A stretch of DNA of 64,000 bases from Oopsacas minuta (lineage: Eukaryota > Porifera > Hexactinellida > Lyssacinosida > Leucopsacidae). The translations under genes and the position numbers were made by a program. This document shows, one piece after another, positions 54,033 through 63,096 of this stretch; the first letter of the stretch is position 1, and each line of letters opens with the position of its first letter. The notes under the pieces were generated by a model that saw only the letters and a program-made list of their open reading frames with translations, ran no database searches and had not been told where the DNA came from. The DNA lies in NCBI GenBank assembly GCA_024704765.1, contig JAKMXF010000221.1, positions 62,001 through 126,000 on the forward strand, written 5' to 3'.

Positions 54033-56018
54033 TTTAGGATGCCATGTACTAACCATGAGTTCATAGATAGCACGAGGACAACCAGCTGGAGGGGGCAGAT
54101 TTACACCCCGAGCTATCTTCTCTACAGCACTCCTGTTGTCCTCATACGGCCACGGCTTCCTGCCTACCGACCAGATCTCATACAGTAGCATACCGTAGCT
54201 CCATATGTCAGCCTTGAGAGTGAAACGTTTGAAGAAGATAGCCTCAGGGGCAGACCATTTGACAGGGAGTTTGTTACTCCCTTTCACCCTGTAATAATCT
54301 GATTCAGCTTCTAATCGTCGTGACATACCAAAGTCTGCTATCTTACATACACACTTGTCTGTGAGGAGAATATTCCTTGCAGCGATATCTCTGTGTATAC
54401 ATCCCTTCTCAGCTAGATGCTGCATTCCACTTGCCACTTGTCTGCCGAAGGATAGGAAATGAGGTGATATAGTATCATAGTCTAGTTCTTGATTGTGTTG
54501 TGTCAGTAGAGCGTCTAGGAAACGTTTCAATTCTTCTTGCATCAGTTCTGTCACGATCATGTTAGGAGTTGTGAGTGTTACTACACCCACTAATCTGAGA
54601 ATGTTAGGATGAGAGAATTGACCTAAAATAGCTGCTTCCTGGAGGAAAGAAGTTTTTAACTTCTCTCCACTCGCATCATCTTGTCTCTCTTTCAGCACTT
54701 TTATTGCTACCGCAACTTCTCCCAGAGGACTGTTCCATAAAGCTTTAACAACAGATCCAAACTCCCCTGTCCCTAGGGTTTCAGTTATGCTCATGGTGTC
54801 GGGATTTATTTCTCTTAACTTCATGCTAGACATTCTATCGTACAATTCTACATTCGTATCAGGTGGATATTTGAACGTTTCACCTAGATTCTGATAAATG
54901 TGTGCTGTCTTCCCACCTGGCATCTCATTAGCATAAGCCACAAACCCTGGACTATCTATTTGAGTGCTATTTCTCTCCGTGTAGGAGGGCACCTTAAGGA
55001 AAGCTAACGTTCCTGCATTGTTGACAGAGGTGTTCAATCTTCTCATCTGGATATCGTTTTGAAACCATGGATCATCTGTTTGTGACCCTCTCCAATCTTT
55101 CTCGCTAATAATTGCGTACATATCTTCTGTCAAATCTCTTACATTATTGAGAGAAAATCCGTGAACAACTTCCTCTTCAATACTTCCATAAATGTCCTGT
55201 TCTTGAGTTTTAGAGCTCGTAGGCCTATATATATAATAATTGTGTGTATTATCAGAACCTGTTATGTTTGTATAAAGAGGTATACTTGATAGAGTCGTGT
55301 CTATTTCATTGTATGCAGGTTCTCTTGCTTCGGCCTTTTTTACTTTCTTTCTACGTAACAGTATTATTACCAATATTATGACGAATATTATACCAACTAA
55401 TATTAAAATTATAAATATTATAGGTATGGTTACAACGGCGTATAATTTACTCCTATCTGTTTGTGGTTGAATTGTCACATTTTGAGTTACTGTTACTTGA
55501 GTTGTTTGGCCACTTGTAGTTGTTGAAACGGTTGTGGATTCAAGAGTTGTTGCTAGAGTAGAGCTAGTTGTAGAGCTAGTTGTAGAGCTAGTTGTAGAGC
55601 TAGTTGTAGTTAGTATAGTGTCAAAGGTTTGAGTCGTGATGAGGTCAGGAATGACTACTGATCGTCCATCTATGGTTCTAACACTGCATATGCCTTTCAA
55701 AAAACAATTAAGACTTTGCAAATGACAGATAAAACAACTACAGCTTGCGAAGTCTTCACTCGCTCCCAAACAAGTTTTACAAATGAAATAGTAAAGTGAA
55801 CCGATATCAGTTAAATCTTCCCCCAACATGGTATCATTCCTCCCACTATATAGATCTGGAGGACATACGCGGTTGATAAACCAGTCCTCATTTACTGGAT
55901 TGTTATAGATCACTTTGATATCACAGGTTTGGTCAGTACACTCCTGTGCATTGACATATCCTGTCGCGAAGAGTAGTATACCTATTAAATATTCAAAATG
56001 CAGAGATAAGCAAGGCAT
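53850..56018 (-). CDS. Receptor tyrosine kinase with short Cys-rich ectodomain
   Basis: A single exon of 722 residues. Signal peptide 1-24. A Cys-rich ectodomain (~25-125) with no known fold is followed by a Thr/Ser mucin-like stalk (~135-185) built partly from a 12-nt repeat. The membrane helix is at ~193-220 ('VVTIPIIFIILILVGIIFVIILVIILL'), then RRKKVKK. The juxtamembrane region has many phospho-Tyr docking motifs (YNEI, YTNI, YGSI, YQNL). The kinase domain (~405-690) is complete: 'LGTGEFGSVVKALW' (Gly loop), 'VAVAIKVLKE' (Lys), 'CIHRDIAARNILL' (catalytic loop; Ile for the usual Leu), 'KIADFGMSRR' (DFG), 'SDYYRVKG' (activation tyrosines), 'PVKWSAPEAI' and 'WSYGMLLYEIW'. The 'HRDIAARN' and 'PVKW' signatures mark a tyrosine kinase. 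The ligand is unknown. No vertebrate orthologue is recognised. Confidence 0.93.
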   Translation of the reverse strand: MPCLSLHFEYLIGILLFATGYVNAQECTDQTCDIKVIYNNPVNEDWFINRVCPPDLYSGRNDTMLGEDLTDIGSLYYFICKTCLGASEDFASCSCFICHLQSLNCFLKGICSVRTIDGRSVVIPDLITTQTFDTILTTTSSTTSSTTSSTTSSTLATTLESTTVSTTTSGQTTQVTVTQNVTIQPQTDRSKLYAVVTIPIIFIILILVGIIFVIILVIILLRRKKVKKAEAREPAYNEIDTTLSSIPLYTNITGSDNTHNYYIYRPTSSKTQEQDIYGSIEEEVVHGFSLNNVRDLTEDMYAIISEKDWRGSQTDDPWFQNDIQMRRLNTSVNNAGTLAFLKVPSYTERNSTQIDSPGFVAYANEMPGGKTAHIYQNLGETFKYPPDTNVELYDRMSSMKLREINPDTMSITETLGTGEFGSVVKALWNSPLGEVAVAIKVLKERQDDASGEKLKTSFLQEAAILGQFSHPNILRLVGVVTLTTPNMIVTELMQEELKRFLDALLTQHNQELDYDTISPHFLSFGRQVASGMQHLAEKGCIHRDIAARNILLTDKCVCKIADFGMSRRLEAESDYYRVKGSNKLPVKWSAPEAIFFKRFTLKADIWSYGMLLYEIWSVGRKPWPYEDNRSAVEKIARGVNLPPPAGCPRAIYELMVSTWHPKADQRPDMKDLVAVLSKSDEGLLVRDLLEDGLEEKSFILGAEPAEAKHLYKDLQNKYLTAQ
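55562..55609. repeat. 12-bp tandem repeat in the receptor kinase stalk
   Basis: Four copies of AGCTAGTTGTAG (plus strand), encoding Thr-Thr-Ser-Ser units in the mucin-like stalk on the minus strand. Confidence 0.9.
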
Positions 56019-56627
56019 TTTAAATCCTAGTGGCTGTTAAATTATAGACGTTCTTATATAAACCAGCCATTGTGACCTACACATGCAAAAGGTCTTGTTT
56101 CAGTATACACTTTTAAATATGTAGGCTTTTACAGTTGCAGTTGATGGTGCAGCTTGTATTTACTGTCATATGTGGACAAGTAGTAACGGATTCGGTTGCT
56201 ACATTATTACGCGAATTTGCTCACTTGTTTAATATACTAGAAATTATAGGAACTCTACAACTAATAATGAACTCAATATCCTATTTAAATTGTTAATATT
56301 AGCAGAGCCATGGCCATTGCTGAACTCAAATTACTTTTTTCTATTTTCTATTAGAGCCATTACTTGCTAATATATGTTACACTATAGCAATTTTTTTTGC
56401 ACAAAGGTAATGTATGTAATGTAATTATGCCATAGTACCAGTATAGCGTGAACGGGAATAGATATTCTAAACTACAACACATTGAAATCTGAAATTTCAA
56501 AAAATTCATGAATTTGCATCTTTATCAGATTGTGAAATATGGAATCTTGATTAATTTCCTAGTTTGCCACAACATAATTTATGTAATTCCTACCACTACA
56601 ACCTAGATAATTGTTATATTACTAGCT
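56019..56627. other. Intergenic region between divergent RTK and MASK-like genes
   Basis: About 600 bp of AT-rich sequence holding both 5' flanks. No TATAAATA box, repeat or gene was recognised. Confidence 0.45.
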
Positions 56628-59600
56628 ATGGATCAATACTGTCAGTGTTGTAACACTCATTTCCTACAGCAAGAACTGTTCCTCTCCCCTTGTTCCTGTA
56701 CCACCTCTCTTCCAGTCTCAAACCCCTTTACTCAACCTCGTCTTCCCTCTCCCTCCCCCTCTCTAACCCTCCCTCCTAATATACCAGCTCACGACCAGTT
56801 AGCGAGTATTGAGGAGTCAGGCATACAAGGTTCCTACGATGCTGACGCTATAATGAGAGACTTCCCTTCTAATATGGATATAAATAGAGGTTCTGATAAC
56901 AACGAGACTCCTCTCACTATAGCAGCAGCTGGAGGACATAACGATTTAGTACAGCTCCTGATTGATAGAAAATCTGACATAGAGCACAAAGACAAGAAGG
57001 GACAAACCCCGCTCCTCCTGGCTTCTTATCAGGGACACCACTCCACCGTTCGTATTCTGCTAGACAGCGGAGCTGATATAGAAGCTCAGTCTGATAGAAC
57101 CAAGGATACAGCTCTAGCTGTTGCATGTTCAGCTGGAAGATTAGAAGTTGTAGAAATATTGGTTGCTAGGAATGCTAATCAAGAACATAGGAACTTATCA
57201 GATTACACACCCCTGAGTCTAGCAGCTTCTGCTGGCCACGTGGGGATTATTCGACTACTATTGGATCATGGAGCTGACATAAACTCACGGTCAGGCTCTA
57301 AGCTCGGCATATCTCCACTCATGTTAGCCTCAATGAATGGACACGTACAAGCAGTGCAGATACTACTAGACAGAGGATCTGATGTTAATGCTCAGATAGA
57401 GACCAATAGGAATACAGCTCTCACACTAGCATGTTTCCAGGGGAAGCATGAAGTAGTCACTCTTCTATTAGATAGGAAAGCTAATCTGGAGCATCGTGCT
57501 AAGACCGGACTCACTCCACTGATGGAGGCAGCGAGTGGAGGACACTACGAGGTGGGACGGCTCCTGTTAGACCATGATGCAGACGTAAACGCCCCTCCTG
57601 TCCCCTCCTCCAAAGACACCGCTCTAACTATAGCAGCTGACAAGGGTCACGCTAAATTCGTGGAGCTCTTAGTTTCAAGAGGTGCTGATATTGAAGTGAA
57701 GAATAAGAAAGGGAACTCTCCTCTCTGGCTAGCTTGCCACGGAGGACATCTTGACGTCATCAGGATAATGGTTGAGAATTCAGTAGATGTGAATAGTATG
57801 GATAATCGTAAAGTGTCCTGTCTAATGATTGCCTTCAGACGAGGACATATACATGTCACTGAATACTTGGTGTTACAGGTCACTCAATTCCCTTCTGATT
57901 CTGATTGTAATAAACATCTGAGTTCTCTGCAAGATAAGCCGGAATATAGAAATAAGTGTAAAGAGTGTTTGGACATTATAACGCTAGCTAAAGAGAGACA
58001 AACTGAAGAGGCTAATAAACAGGCTAATAGCTTGATGCAGCAGATAGACTTAGAGAAACAAATGGAAGAGAATAGAAGAGTACAAGCTGCTAAGAAGAGA
58101 GCTAAGAAGAAGAAGCAGAAAGAAAAGAAAAAATTAACATTTATTTCGAGTGAAGAGGGACATTGTGAGGGGGACAGTGAGTCTCTAACAGAGTCCTACT
58201 CCGATCTGAAAGAGGTGGGGGCTTGCCCTATGGGAAAGGGGACTGATATCAGAAGCAGGTCCAGTTCTAGCGAGGAGAATATGAGTCCTCTTATTTCTAA
58301 GACACCTACACTTGGATTGGAGCGGAAGACAAGCGCAGATAATACACTAGTTAGATCTGAATCTCCTGCTCCTGGAAATATTACACAGAATAGGTCTAAA
58401 GCTAGTTCTAGTAGCAGTCCTAACTCTGGCCCCACCACGCCTACAGACCCATCTCCCTGCTCAGATTCCCCAACAGACAGACCTGCCCTCCCTTCTCCCA
58501 GACGCTCTCGTAAAGAGGAAGGCTGGAAAGAAGTAGTGAAGAAATCAAAGAAGATAATAATACAATCAGATGCTGTGAGTCGTGTAATAGGACGTGCTGG
58601 GTATAACATTAATGCTATACGAGAAGCTTCTAAAGCTCACATAGAACTTGATAAGAATGCCAGACCAGGTTTAAATGCTACTATTACTATACGAGGATCA
58701 GCCGACGCTATAAAACTAGCTAACAAGTATATTACTGCTCTCGTTAATGATCCACATGCTACTATAGCAGATATACTACCTATGGGGTCTTATAAGAAGA
58801 CTGAAGCTACGAGAGGTCCTTCTGCTATCACTGCCTCACCAATTACCTCTCAACCAACCCCCGAGCCACAAACTAACTCCACCACTCTCCGTTCTAGACA
58901 GGGACTACTTCCTACACCTAAGAACCAGGGATTATTACCAGCACCTAGTTTATACTCCACTCACACTCCGAACTCAACTTCAAACTCTAAGATATCTCAT
59001 CCACCCCCCACTTGGAAACAGGGCCCCCTACAAGACGTCCCTGCTGGCTCTAAGCCTAAGATCTCTCCTGCTTCTCTCCCGCCAGTCAAACCAAACTCTC
59101 AACCGATCCAATCCTCCTCTCCTGTCAAGCCATCTCTCCCTCTTAAAGTGCCTCCAGACAGCAAACACAAGTCTGTATCTGTTCCTTACACTCCTACTGA
59201 TAAACCTAATGAAGTGTCAGGTAATTCTCAACCAGTGAGTGACTGTAAATCTCCTCCCTTTCTTATGAGCCCTGCTGATACACAGTCTCCTCATAACCAA
59301 TGGAAAACTAAACCTACCAATTCATGCCCCTCCATTGGATCGCCAATAGAATCCAAATGCAATTTGCCAGTCATTTCAGTAGCATTGGGTACATCTCTAA
59401 CTTCCCCTGAGAAAACACGTAGCGTAGAGACACAAGCCAACAAATGGAATGCAGAGATTGATGATAAACCTGAATCTAAAGCCAAAGAGACACAAAACCC
59501 TCCTTGTCCACGTGATCTAGGTCCCATTGGCCCTCCGGCTAAGAAATCATCTCAATTACCCCTGGTCCCCTCCCAACACAACACAGAGCTCCCTCTCATG

Positions 59601-60635
59601 AGAGAACACCAGGTGCCTGCTAAAGCTCTGCCGGTGGAATCATGGAAAAGAAAACTCTCTCTTAATATGGAAGACTCCCGACCAACAGGTTACCATGGCA
59701 GGTCAGCAGAAATGCAATCGTGTGTAAATCCTACTAATCACCCTCCACCCTCTCTCCCTGTTCCACACCCAAACAGAATGGTACCCTATCCACTCCCATA
59801 TGACCTACCTCCTGTATCCAACCTCTCAGCTGATTGTCCCTCCTTCATTCCAAGTGACCACGTACTGATCCATGCTCAGACTCTTGCTAACGAGAATATG
59901 ATCCTTCCTAACATACCTCCTGTCCCCCCTATGCTACCCCAGCCTCCCCCAGAGATGCAGGAAGGTATTCACGGATACGTGATGAACTCTCAAATGCATC
60001 CTCCTCCTCCTCACATTCAGGTTATGGAGGTTAGCTATCCTCATCCCCGTAGACGCGAGTCATATAACCCAGACAGTGAGTCACACTACATAAAGTCAGA
60101 TTCTATGTGGAATGATGCTTTTGAGTATAATGAGTACTCAGGTATGAATCGAGCTAATGACAGTACAGATGATATTCCTACTTACTTCTTGCCTCAGGGG
60201 ATTACTAATGATAAGACTATAGATGAGCCTGTTCAGAGAGAAGATGTACCTCAAGCTGCTACAGGTATCAAGCGGACACCTGGTCCTGTTGGTGCAGAGA
60301 GAAATCAATATCATAAACGTACTTCCTCTCTCCCAAACAACCTTCCTTCCATGAAACAGTCTGAGACAGGGGGTGAGGCAGAGGATGAGGGAGGTAGTGG
60401 ATCAGAGAAAGGCGAGGACAGCCAGATTACTGTATTACTAGTTGCTATTGGGCTTGAGAGGTATGTCGGTCTGTTTGAGAAGCACGAGATAGACGAGTCT
60501 GCTCTCCTCCTTATGAATGATGAAGACTTCTTAGAGATAGGTTTACCTGAAGTTGCTATTTGTAAACTCAAAGAAGTTCTCTCGAATTGTGATGGGGATA
60601 CCTCAACACCAACTCTATTGTCCTCTGAGACATAG
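56628..60635 (+). CDS. MASK/ANKHD1-like protein with ankyrin repeats, KH and SAM domains
   Basis: A single 4-kb exon of 1335 residues. Ten ankyrin repeats at ~88-420, each recognisable by its TPLxxAaxxGH core (ETPLTIAAAGGH, QTPLLLASYQGH, DTALAVACSAGR through NSPLWLACHGGH and SCLMIAFRRGH). A Lys/Arg/Glu coiled coil lies at ~455-510. A KH domain at ~640-710 has 'KIIIQSDAVSRVIGRAGYNINAIREASKAHIELD', whose VIGRxGxNI loop and 'INAIRE' match ANKHD1/ANKRD17/Drosophila Mask. A long Pro/Ser-rich region follows. A SAM domain at ~1265-1325 reads 'ITVLLVAIGLERYVGLFEKHEIDESALLLMNDEDFLEIGL'. Known MASK proteins have 15+10 ankyrin repeats and no SAM, so this version lacks the first block and has gained or kept a SAM. 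Likely an RNA-binding scaffold in receptor-kinase/Hippo-type signalling. Confidence 0.88.
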   Translation: MDQYCQCCNTHFLQQELFLSPCSCTTSLPVSNPFTQPRLPSPSPSLTLPPNIPAHDQLASIEESGIQGSYDADAIMRDFPSNMDINRGSDNNETPLTIAAAGGHNDLVQLLIDRKSDIEHKDKKGQTPLLLASYQGHHSTVRILLDSGADIEAQSDRTKDTALAVACSAGRLEVVEILVARNANQEHRNLSDYTPLSLAASAGHVGIIRLLLDHGADINSRSGSKLGISPLMLASMNGHVQAVQILLDRGSDVNAQIETNRNTALTLACFQGKHEVVTLLLDRKANLEHRAKTGLTPLMEAASGGHYEVGRLLLDHDADVNAPPVPSSKDTALTIAADKGHAKFVELLVSRGADIEVKNKKGNSPLWLACHGGHLDVIRIMVENSVDVNSMDNRKVSCLMIAFRRGHIHVTEYLVLQVTQFPSDSDCNKHLSSLQDKPEYRNKCKECLDIITLAKERQTEEANKQANSLMQQIDLEKQMEENRRVQAAKKRAKKKKQKEKKKLTFISSEEGHCEGDSESLTESYSDLKEVGACPMGKGTDIRSRSSSSEENMSPLISKTPTLGLERKTSADNTLVRSESPAPGNITQNRSKASSSSSPNSGPTTPTDPSPCSDSPTDRPALPSPRRSRKEEGWKEVVKKSKKIIIQSDAVSRVIGRAGYNINAIREASKAHIELDKNARPGLNATITIRGSADAIKLANKYITALVNDPHATIADILPMGSYKKTEATRGPSAITASPITSQPTPEPQTNSTTLRSRQGLLPTPKNQGLLPAPSLYSTHTPNSTSNSKISHPPPTWKQGPLQDVPAGSKPKISPASLPPVKPNSQPIQSSSPVKPSLPLKVPPDSKHKSVSVPYTPTDKPNEVSGNSQPVSDCKSPPFLMSPADTQSPHNQWKTKPTNSCPSIGSPIESKCNLPVISVALGTSLTSPEKTRSVETQANKWNAEIDDKPESKAKETQNPPCPRDLGPIGPPAKKSSQLPLVPSQHNTELPLMREHQVPAKALPVESWKRKLSLNMEDSRPTGYHGRSAEMQSCVNPTNHPPPSLPVPHPNRMVPYPLPYDLPPVSNLSADCPSFIPSDHVLIHAQTLANENMILPNIPPVPPMLPQPPPEMQEGIHGYVMNSQMHPPPPHIQVMEVSYPHPRRRESYNPDSESHYIKSDSMWNDAFEYNEYSGMNRANDSTDDIPTYFLPQGITNDKTIDEPVQREDVPQAATGIKRTPGPVGAERNQYHKRTSSLPNNLPSMKQSETGGEAEDEGGSGSEKGEDSQITVLLVAIGLERYVGLFEKHEIDESALLLMNDEDFLEIGLPEVAICKLKEVLSNCDGDTSTPTLLSSET

Positions 60636-61028
60636 CATGTCCCTTGTCCCCCTCTCTAGTTAGCTATTTGGGAGTACATGTGCTCTCTGACCTTACTGTA
60701 TACTACTGGACTATTCTTCATTAATGCTTCACTCCATCCAATCAATCAATTCTACTTTAAGCTACTTTATGGACTTGCTTTCTACCTGCTTTCATAGTTG
60801 CTTTATGGTTAAAGCTTGTTCGGTGGATGACGAGATGCCAATGACAAAGGCGTTAATTCTCTTATAATAGTTTCTAATTCAGGTGGGACCAGTGGGGGCG
60901 TATTTAAACTATATTGAGGTATAATAATTAGAACTACACTCTTGACTAAAATGGTGGAGTTTTAACTTTTAAGATATTTGTTATTAAATATACATTTAAT
61001 TCAGTTGGAAAGGTAGATAACATATAAT
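60636..61028. other. Intergenic gap, MASK-like 3' flank to TTLL start
   Basis: About 390 bp, no feature recognised. Confidence 0.45.
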
Positions 61029-61948
61029 ATGCAACCCTCAGATCTCACAGACCCTCAGTATATACATGATATCAAAGATGACATAATCACATCATCTGTT
61101 CCTATAGCCTCTACTAGAGAGGATTGTTGTGAGTTGAGTATAGAGGACAATCTCCTTGATGAAGAAGAAGTACTCGATGTCAGGGCACTCAACAAGCTAT
61201 ATCACACTGATGAATTTGATCAAGGTAAGTATCTAAGACACGACTAAATACTCGTATTAATAATCTATGATCTTTGTATTTCAGGTAAAGAATTAAACTT
61301 ACATTCGAAAAAGAAAAGCATAAGAGTTGATTTGACATATGCACGTTCAGCTGGTCCCATTGTAGAGATGAGTGTCCGCAAACTGAACTGGAAATGCTAC
61401 AAGGCTCCTCTTATTTCTACTAACAGACTCCCGTGTTCGATACACTGGCATGGAATAACTCATGAGGAACATATTATCCCTAAAGGTGAATAAATTCAAA
61501 CTTATTAATCAACTTAGATATTACGTAATCACCCCCTGTAGGTTGCTATGTTAGTAAATTCTGTGGACTAGGCGAGCTCTGTTATAAGAAAAACTTGGCT
61601 CAAACTTTAAGCAGAATGAAGGAATTATTTCCTGATGAGTTCTCATTTCACCCAAATTGTTGGCTATTACCAGAACAGTATGAAGAGTTTTATGTACACA
61701 CACAGGAGCATCCTAAACCCAATAAATTCTATATTGTGAAACCTCATGAGGGCTCTCAAGGTAAGTATTTATTGTACTCCATTTTTAACTACGTATTATT
61801 TCTCTCGAGTCACGTATCTATCACGGGGCCAGGTGTCATAATGACCCACGTTTACATTCCTGGATACCTTACTAGTTGTCAACCCAACCCTAAGTTCTAT
61901 ATTTATACCATAACTCCGAATTTCCATAGCAAACTGGTCGAGTGGTAG
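61029..61948 (+). CDS. Tubulin tyrosine ligase-like (TTLL6/13 type), apparently truncated
   Basis: Exons 61029..61224, 61285..61485 and 61542..61760 are clear (GT-AG, phase 1). They encode the TTLL N-terminal part: acidic 'NLLDEEEVLDVRALNKLYHT', then 'IRVDLTYARSAGPIVEMSVRKLNWK', 'CYVSKFCGLGELCYKKNLAQTLSRMKELFPDEFSFHPNCWLLPEQY' and the start of the ATP-grasp core 'YIVKPHEGSQG' (the usual KPxxGxQG). A possible fourth exon at 61833..61948, after a CCAG acceptor 72 bp on, is in phase and ends at a stop. It gives 'VIMTHVYIPGYLTS' and 'KFYIYTIT', faintly like the next TTLL block. That would make a 243-residue protein without the catalytic centre. Alternatively a long intron runs past the window edge. 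Glutamylase activity cannot be assumed. Confidence 0.7.
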
Positions 61949-62766
61949 TTATGGTGCTGATAATATAATACACGTAGGCTTTATTTATTGATTTATACTT
62001 TCCTACGTCATCTAATCAAACCACTCTTCCATTATTTTGCTTTTCTGCGTTGGCTAAAGGTAATAGAACTTTAATCTACCAATAGACTGTGAAGGCTAAT
62101 TACGTATTTAATTTAAGGAGAAGTGCATTAATTCAATGATATTTGGAAATCAATTGACTTCTTAGATTTTGTGTGTAACACATGATCATGATCGGGCTAC
62201 GGCATGCAGAAACGGCTGAAGCAAAATTTCATAGTTTCGACAATGCAATGTCGGGCAATAGCTAAATGTATGAGAGAATTTGAATAATTGGGCTGGCTCC
62301 GCCGGACTGGACTCAAATTGCCCAATGTCCAGTTTATCGGTTGGCAAGTTTTAACTTGCTAACGGTGTGTCCTTACTAATATCTCTTGTTACAAGCATCC
62401 TTTCTTTATTTGAAATTATACGTATGTGTATTTCGATACTCCCCGAAATCTTATCGAGTTTGCTTGATAATTTTCCATAAAACAATACATGCGACAATGA
62501 CTGATTCATATATTTATCATAACAACTAAATAGGAGTTTAGGAATGTGTGTTTAGACTACAGAATTTCTATTTGCACACGTGTAACCGCAGTCCCTCTTA
62601 CTCACTTATTTGTACTCGACATTACATACAAGTCCTGACCTGAAACAAATTATTGCATGAGATCATGAGACTTGATTACGTGCATAAGCACTAATATGAC
62701 GCAACTATTTTCAATACATACCAGATTAACATATCGTAACTAGTGATTCACTGCTATGTTTTTTCA
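61949..62766. other. Gap after TTLL-like gene
   Basis: About 800 bp of AT-rich sequence. A short GC-richer patch (~62280-62380) includes GGTTGGCAAGTTTTAACTTG and CTAACGG, forming a small hairpin. No supported gene. Confidence 0.4.
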
Positions 62767-62774
62767 TATAAATA
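62767..62774 (+). promoter_or_regulatory. TATA box (TATAAATA) of the CRIB-motif gene
   Basis: TATAAATA 69 bp before ATG 62836, the same octamer and spacing class as in the PH-domain, PAPSS and CHAC2 genes. Confidence 0.55.
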
Positions 62775-62835
62775 CTACAGCCAATTTAAATGATTATTAG
62801 CATTTATTTGCATTACAAATCACTTGTATTTGAAT

Positions 62836-63096
62836 ATGAAAGGTTTATCTTCTGTTCTGATAAATATCTGCGCTAAAAAGTCAGAGAGCAATGATAGAAA
62901 TACAGTAAAGAAACTACTCAAAGTAATAATCAAGAGAATATCCCATTCAAAGCATTCTGAGAGTAAGATACATACTTGTCCCTCTGCTCACCTTACTCCT
63001 CAACATATATCCTCTCCTTCAGAATTCAAACACTTGATTCACTGGCCATACGTACCAACTGTTGATGTTACTGTCAGTTCTTCTACTTCAAGCTAG
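62836..63096 (+). CDS. Small CRIB-motif protein (CDC42 small-effector-like)
   Basis: A single-exon frame of 86 residues. Residues 58-69 read 'ISSPSEFKHLIH', a full match to the CRIB consensus I-S-x-P-x(2-4)-F-x-H-x-x-H that binds GTP-loaded CDC42/Rac. Trp replaces the Val that normally follows the last His. The N-terminal half is hydrophobic then strongly basic ('VKKLLKVIIKRISHSKHSESK') with Cys at 12, similar in style to vertebrate CDC42SE1/SE2 (79-84 residues: an N-terminal Cys pair, a basic patch, then CRIB). The C-terminus is Ser/Thr-rich. The upstream TATAAATA box supports a real gene. It could also be one exon of a larger CRIB kinase, but no kinase exon was seen. Confidence 0.6.
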   Translation: MKGLSSVLINICAKKSESNDRNTVKKLLKVIIKRISHSKHSESKIHTCPSAHLTPQHISSPSEFKHLIHWPYVPTVDVTVSSSTSS

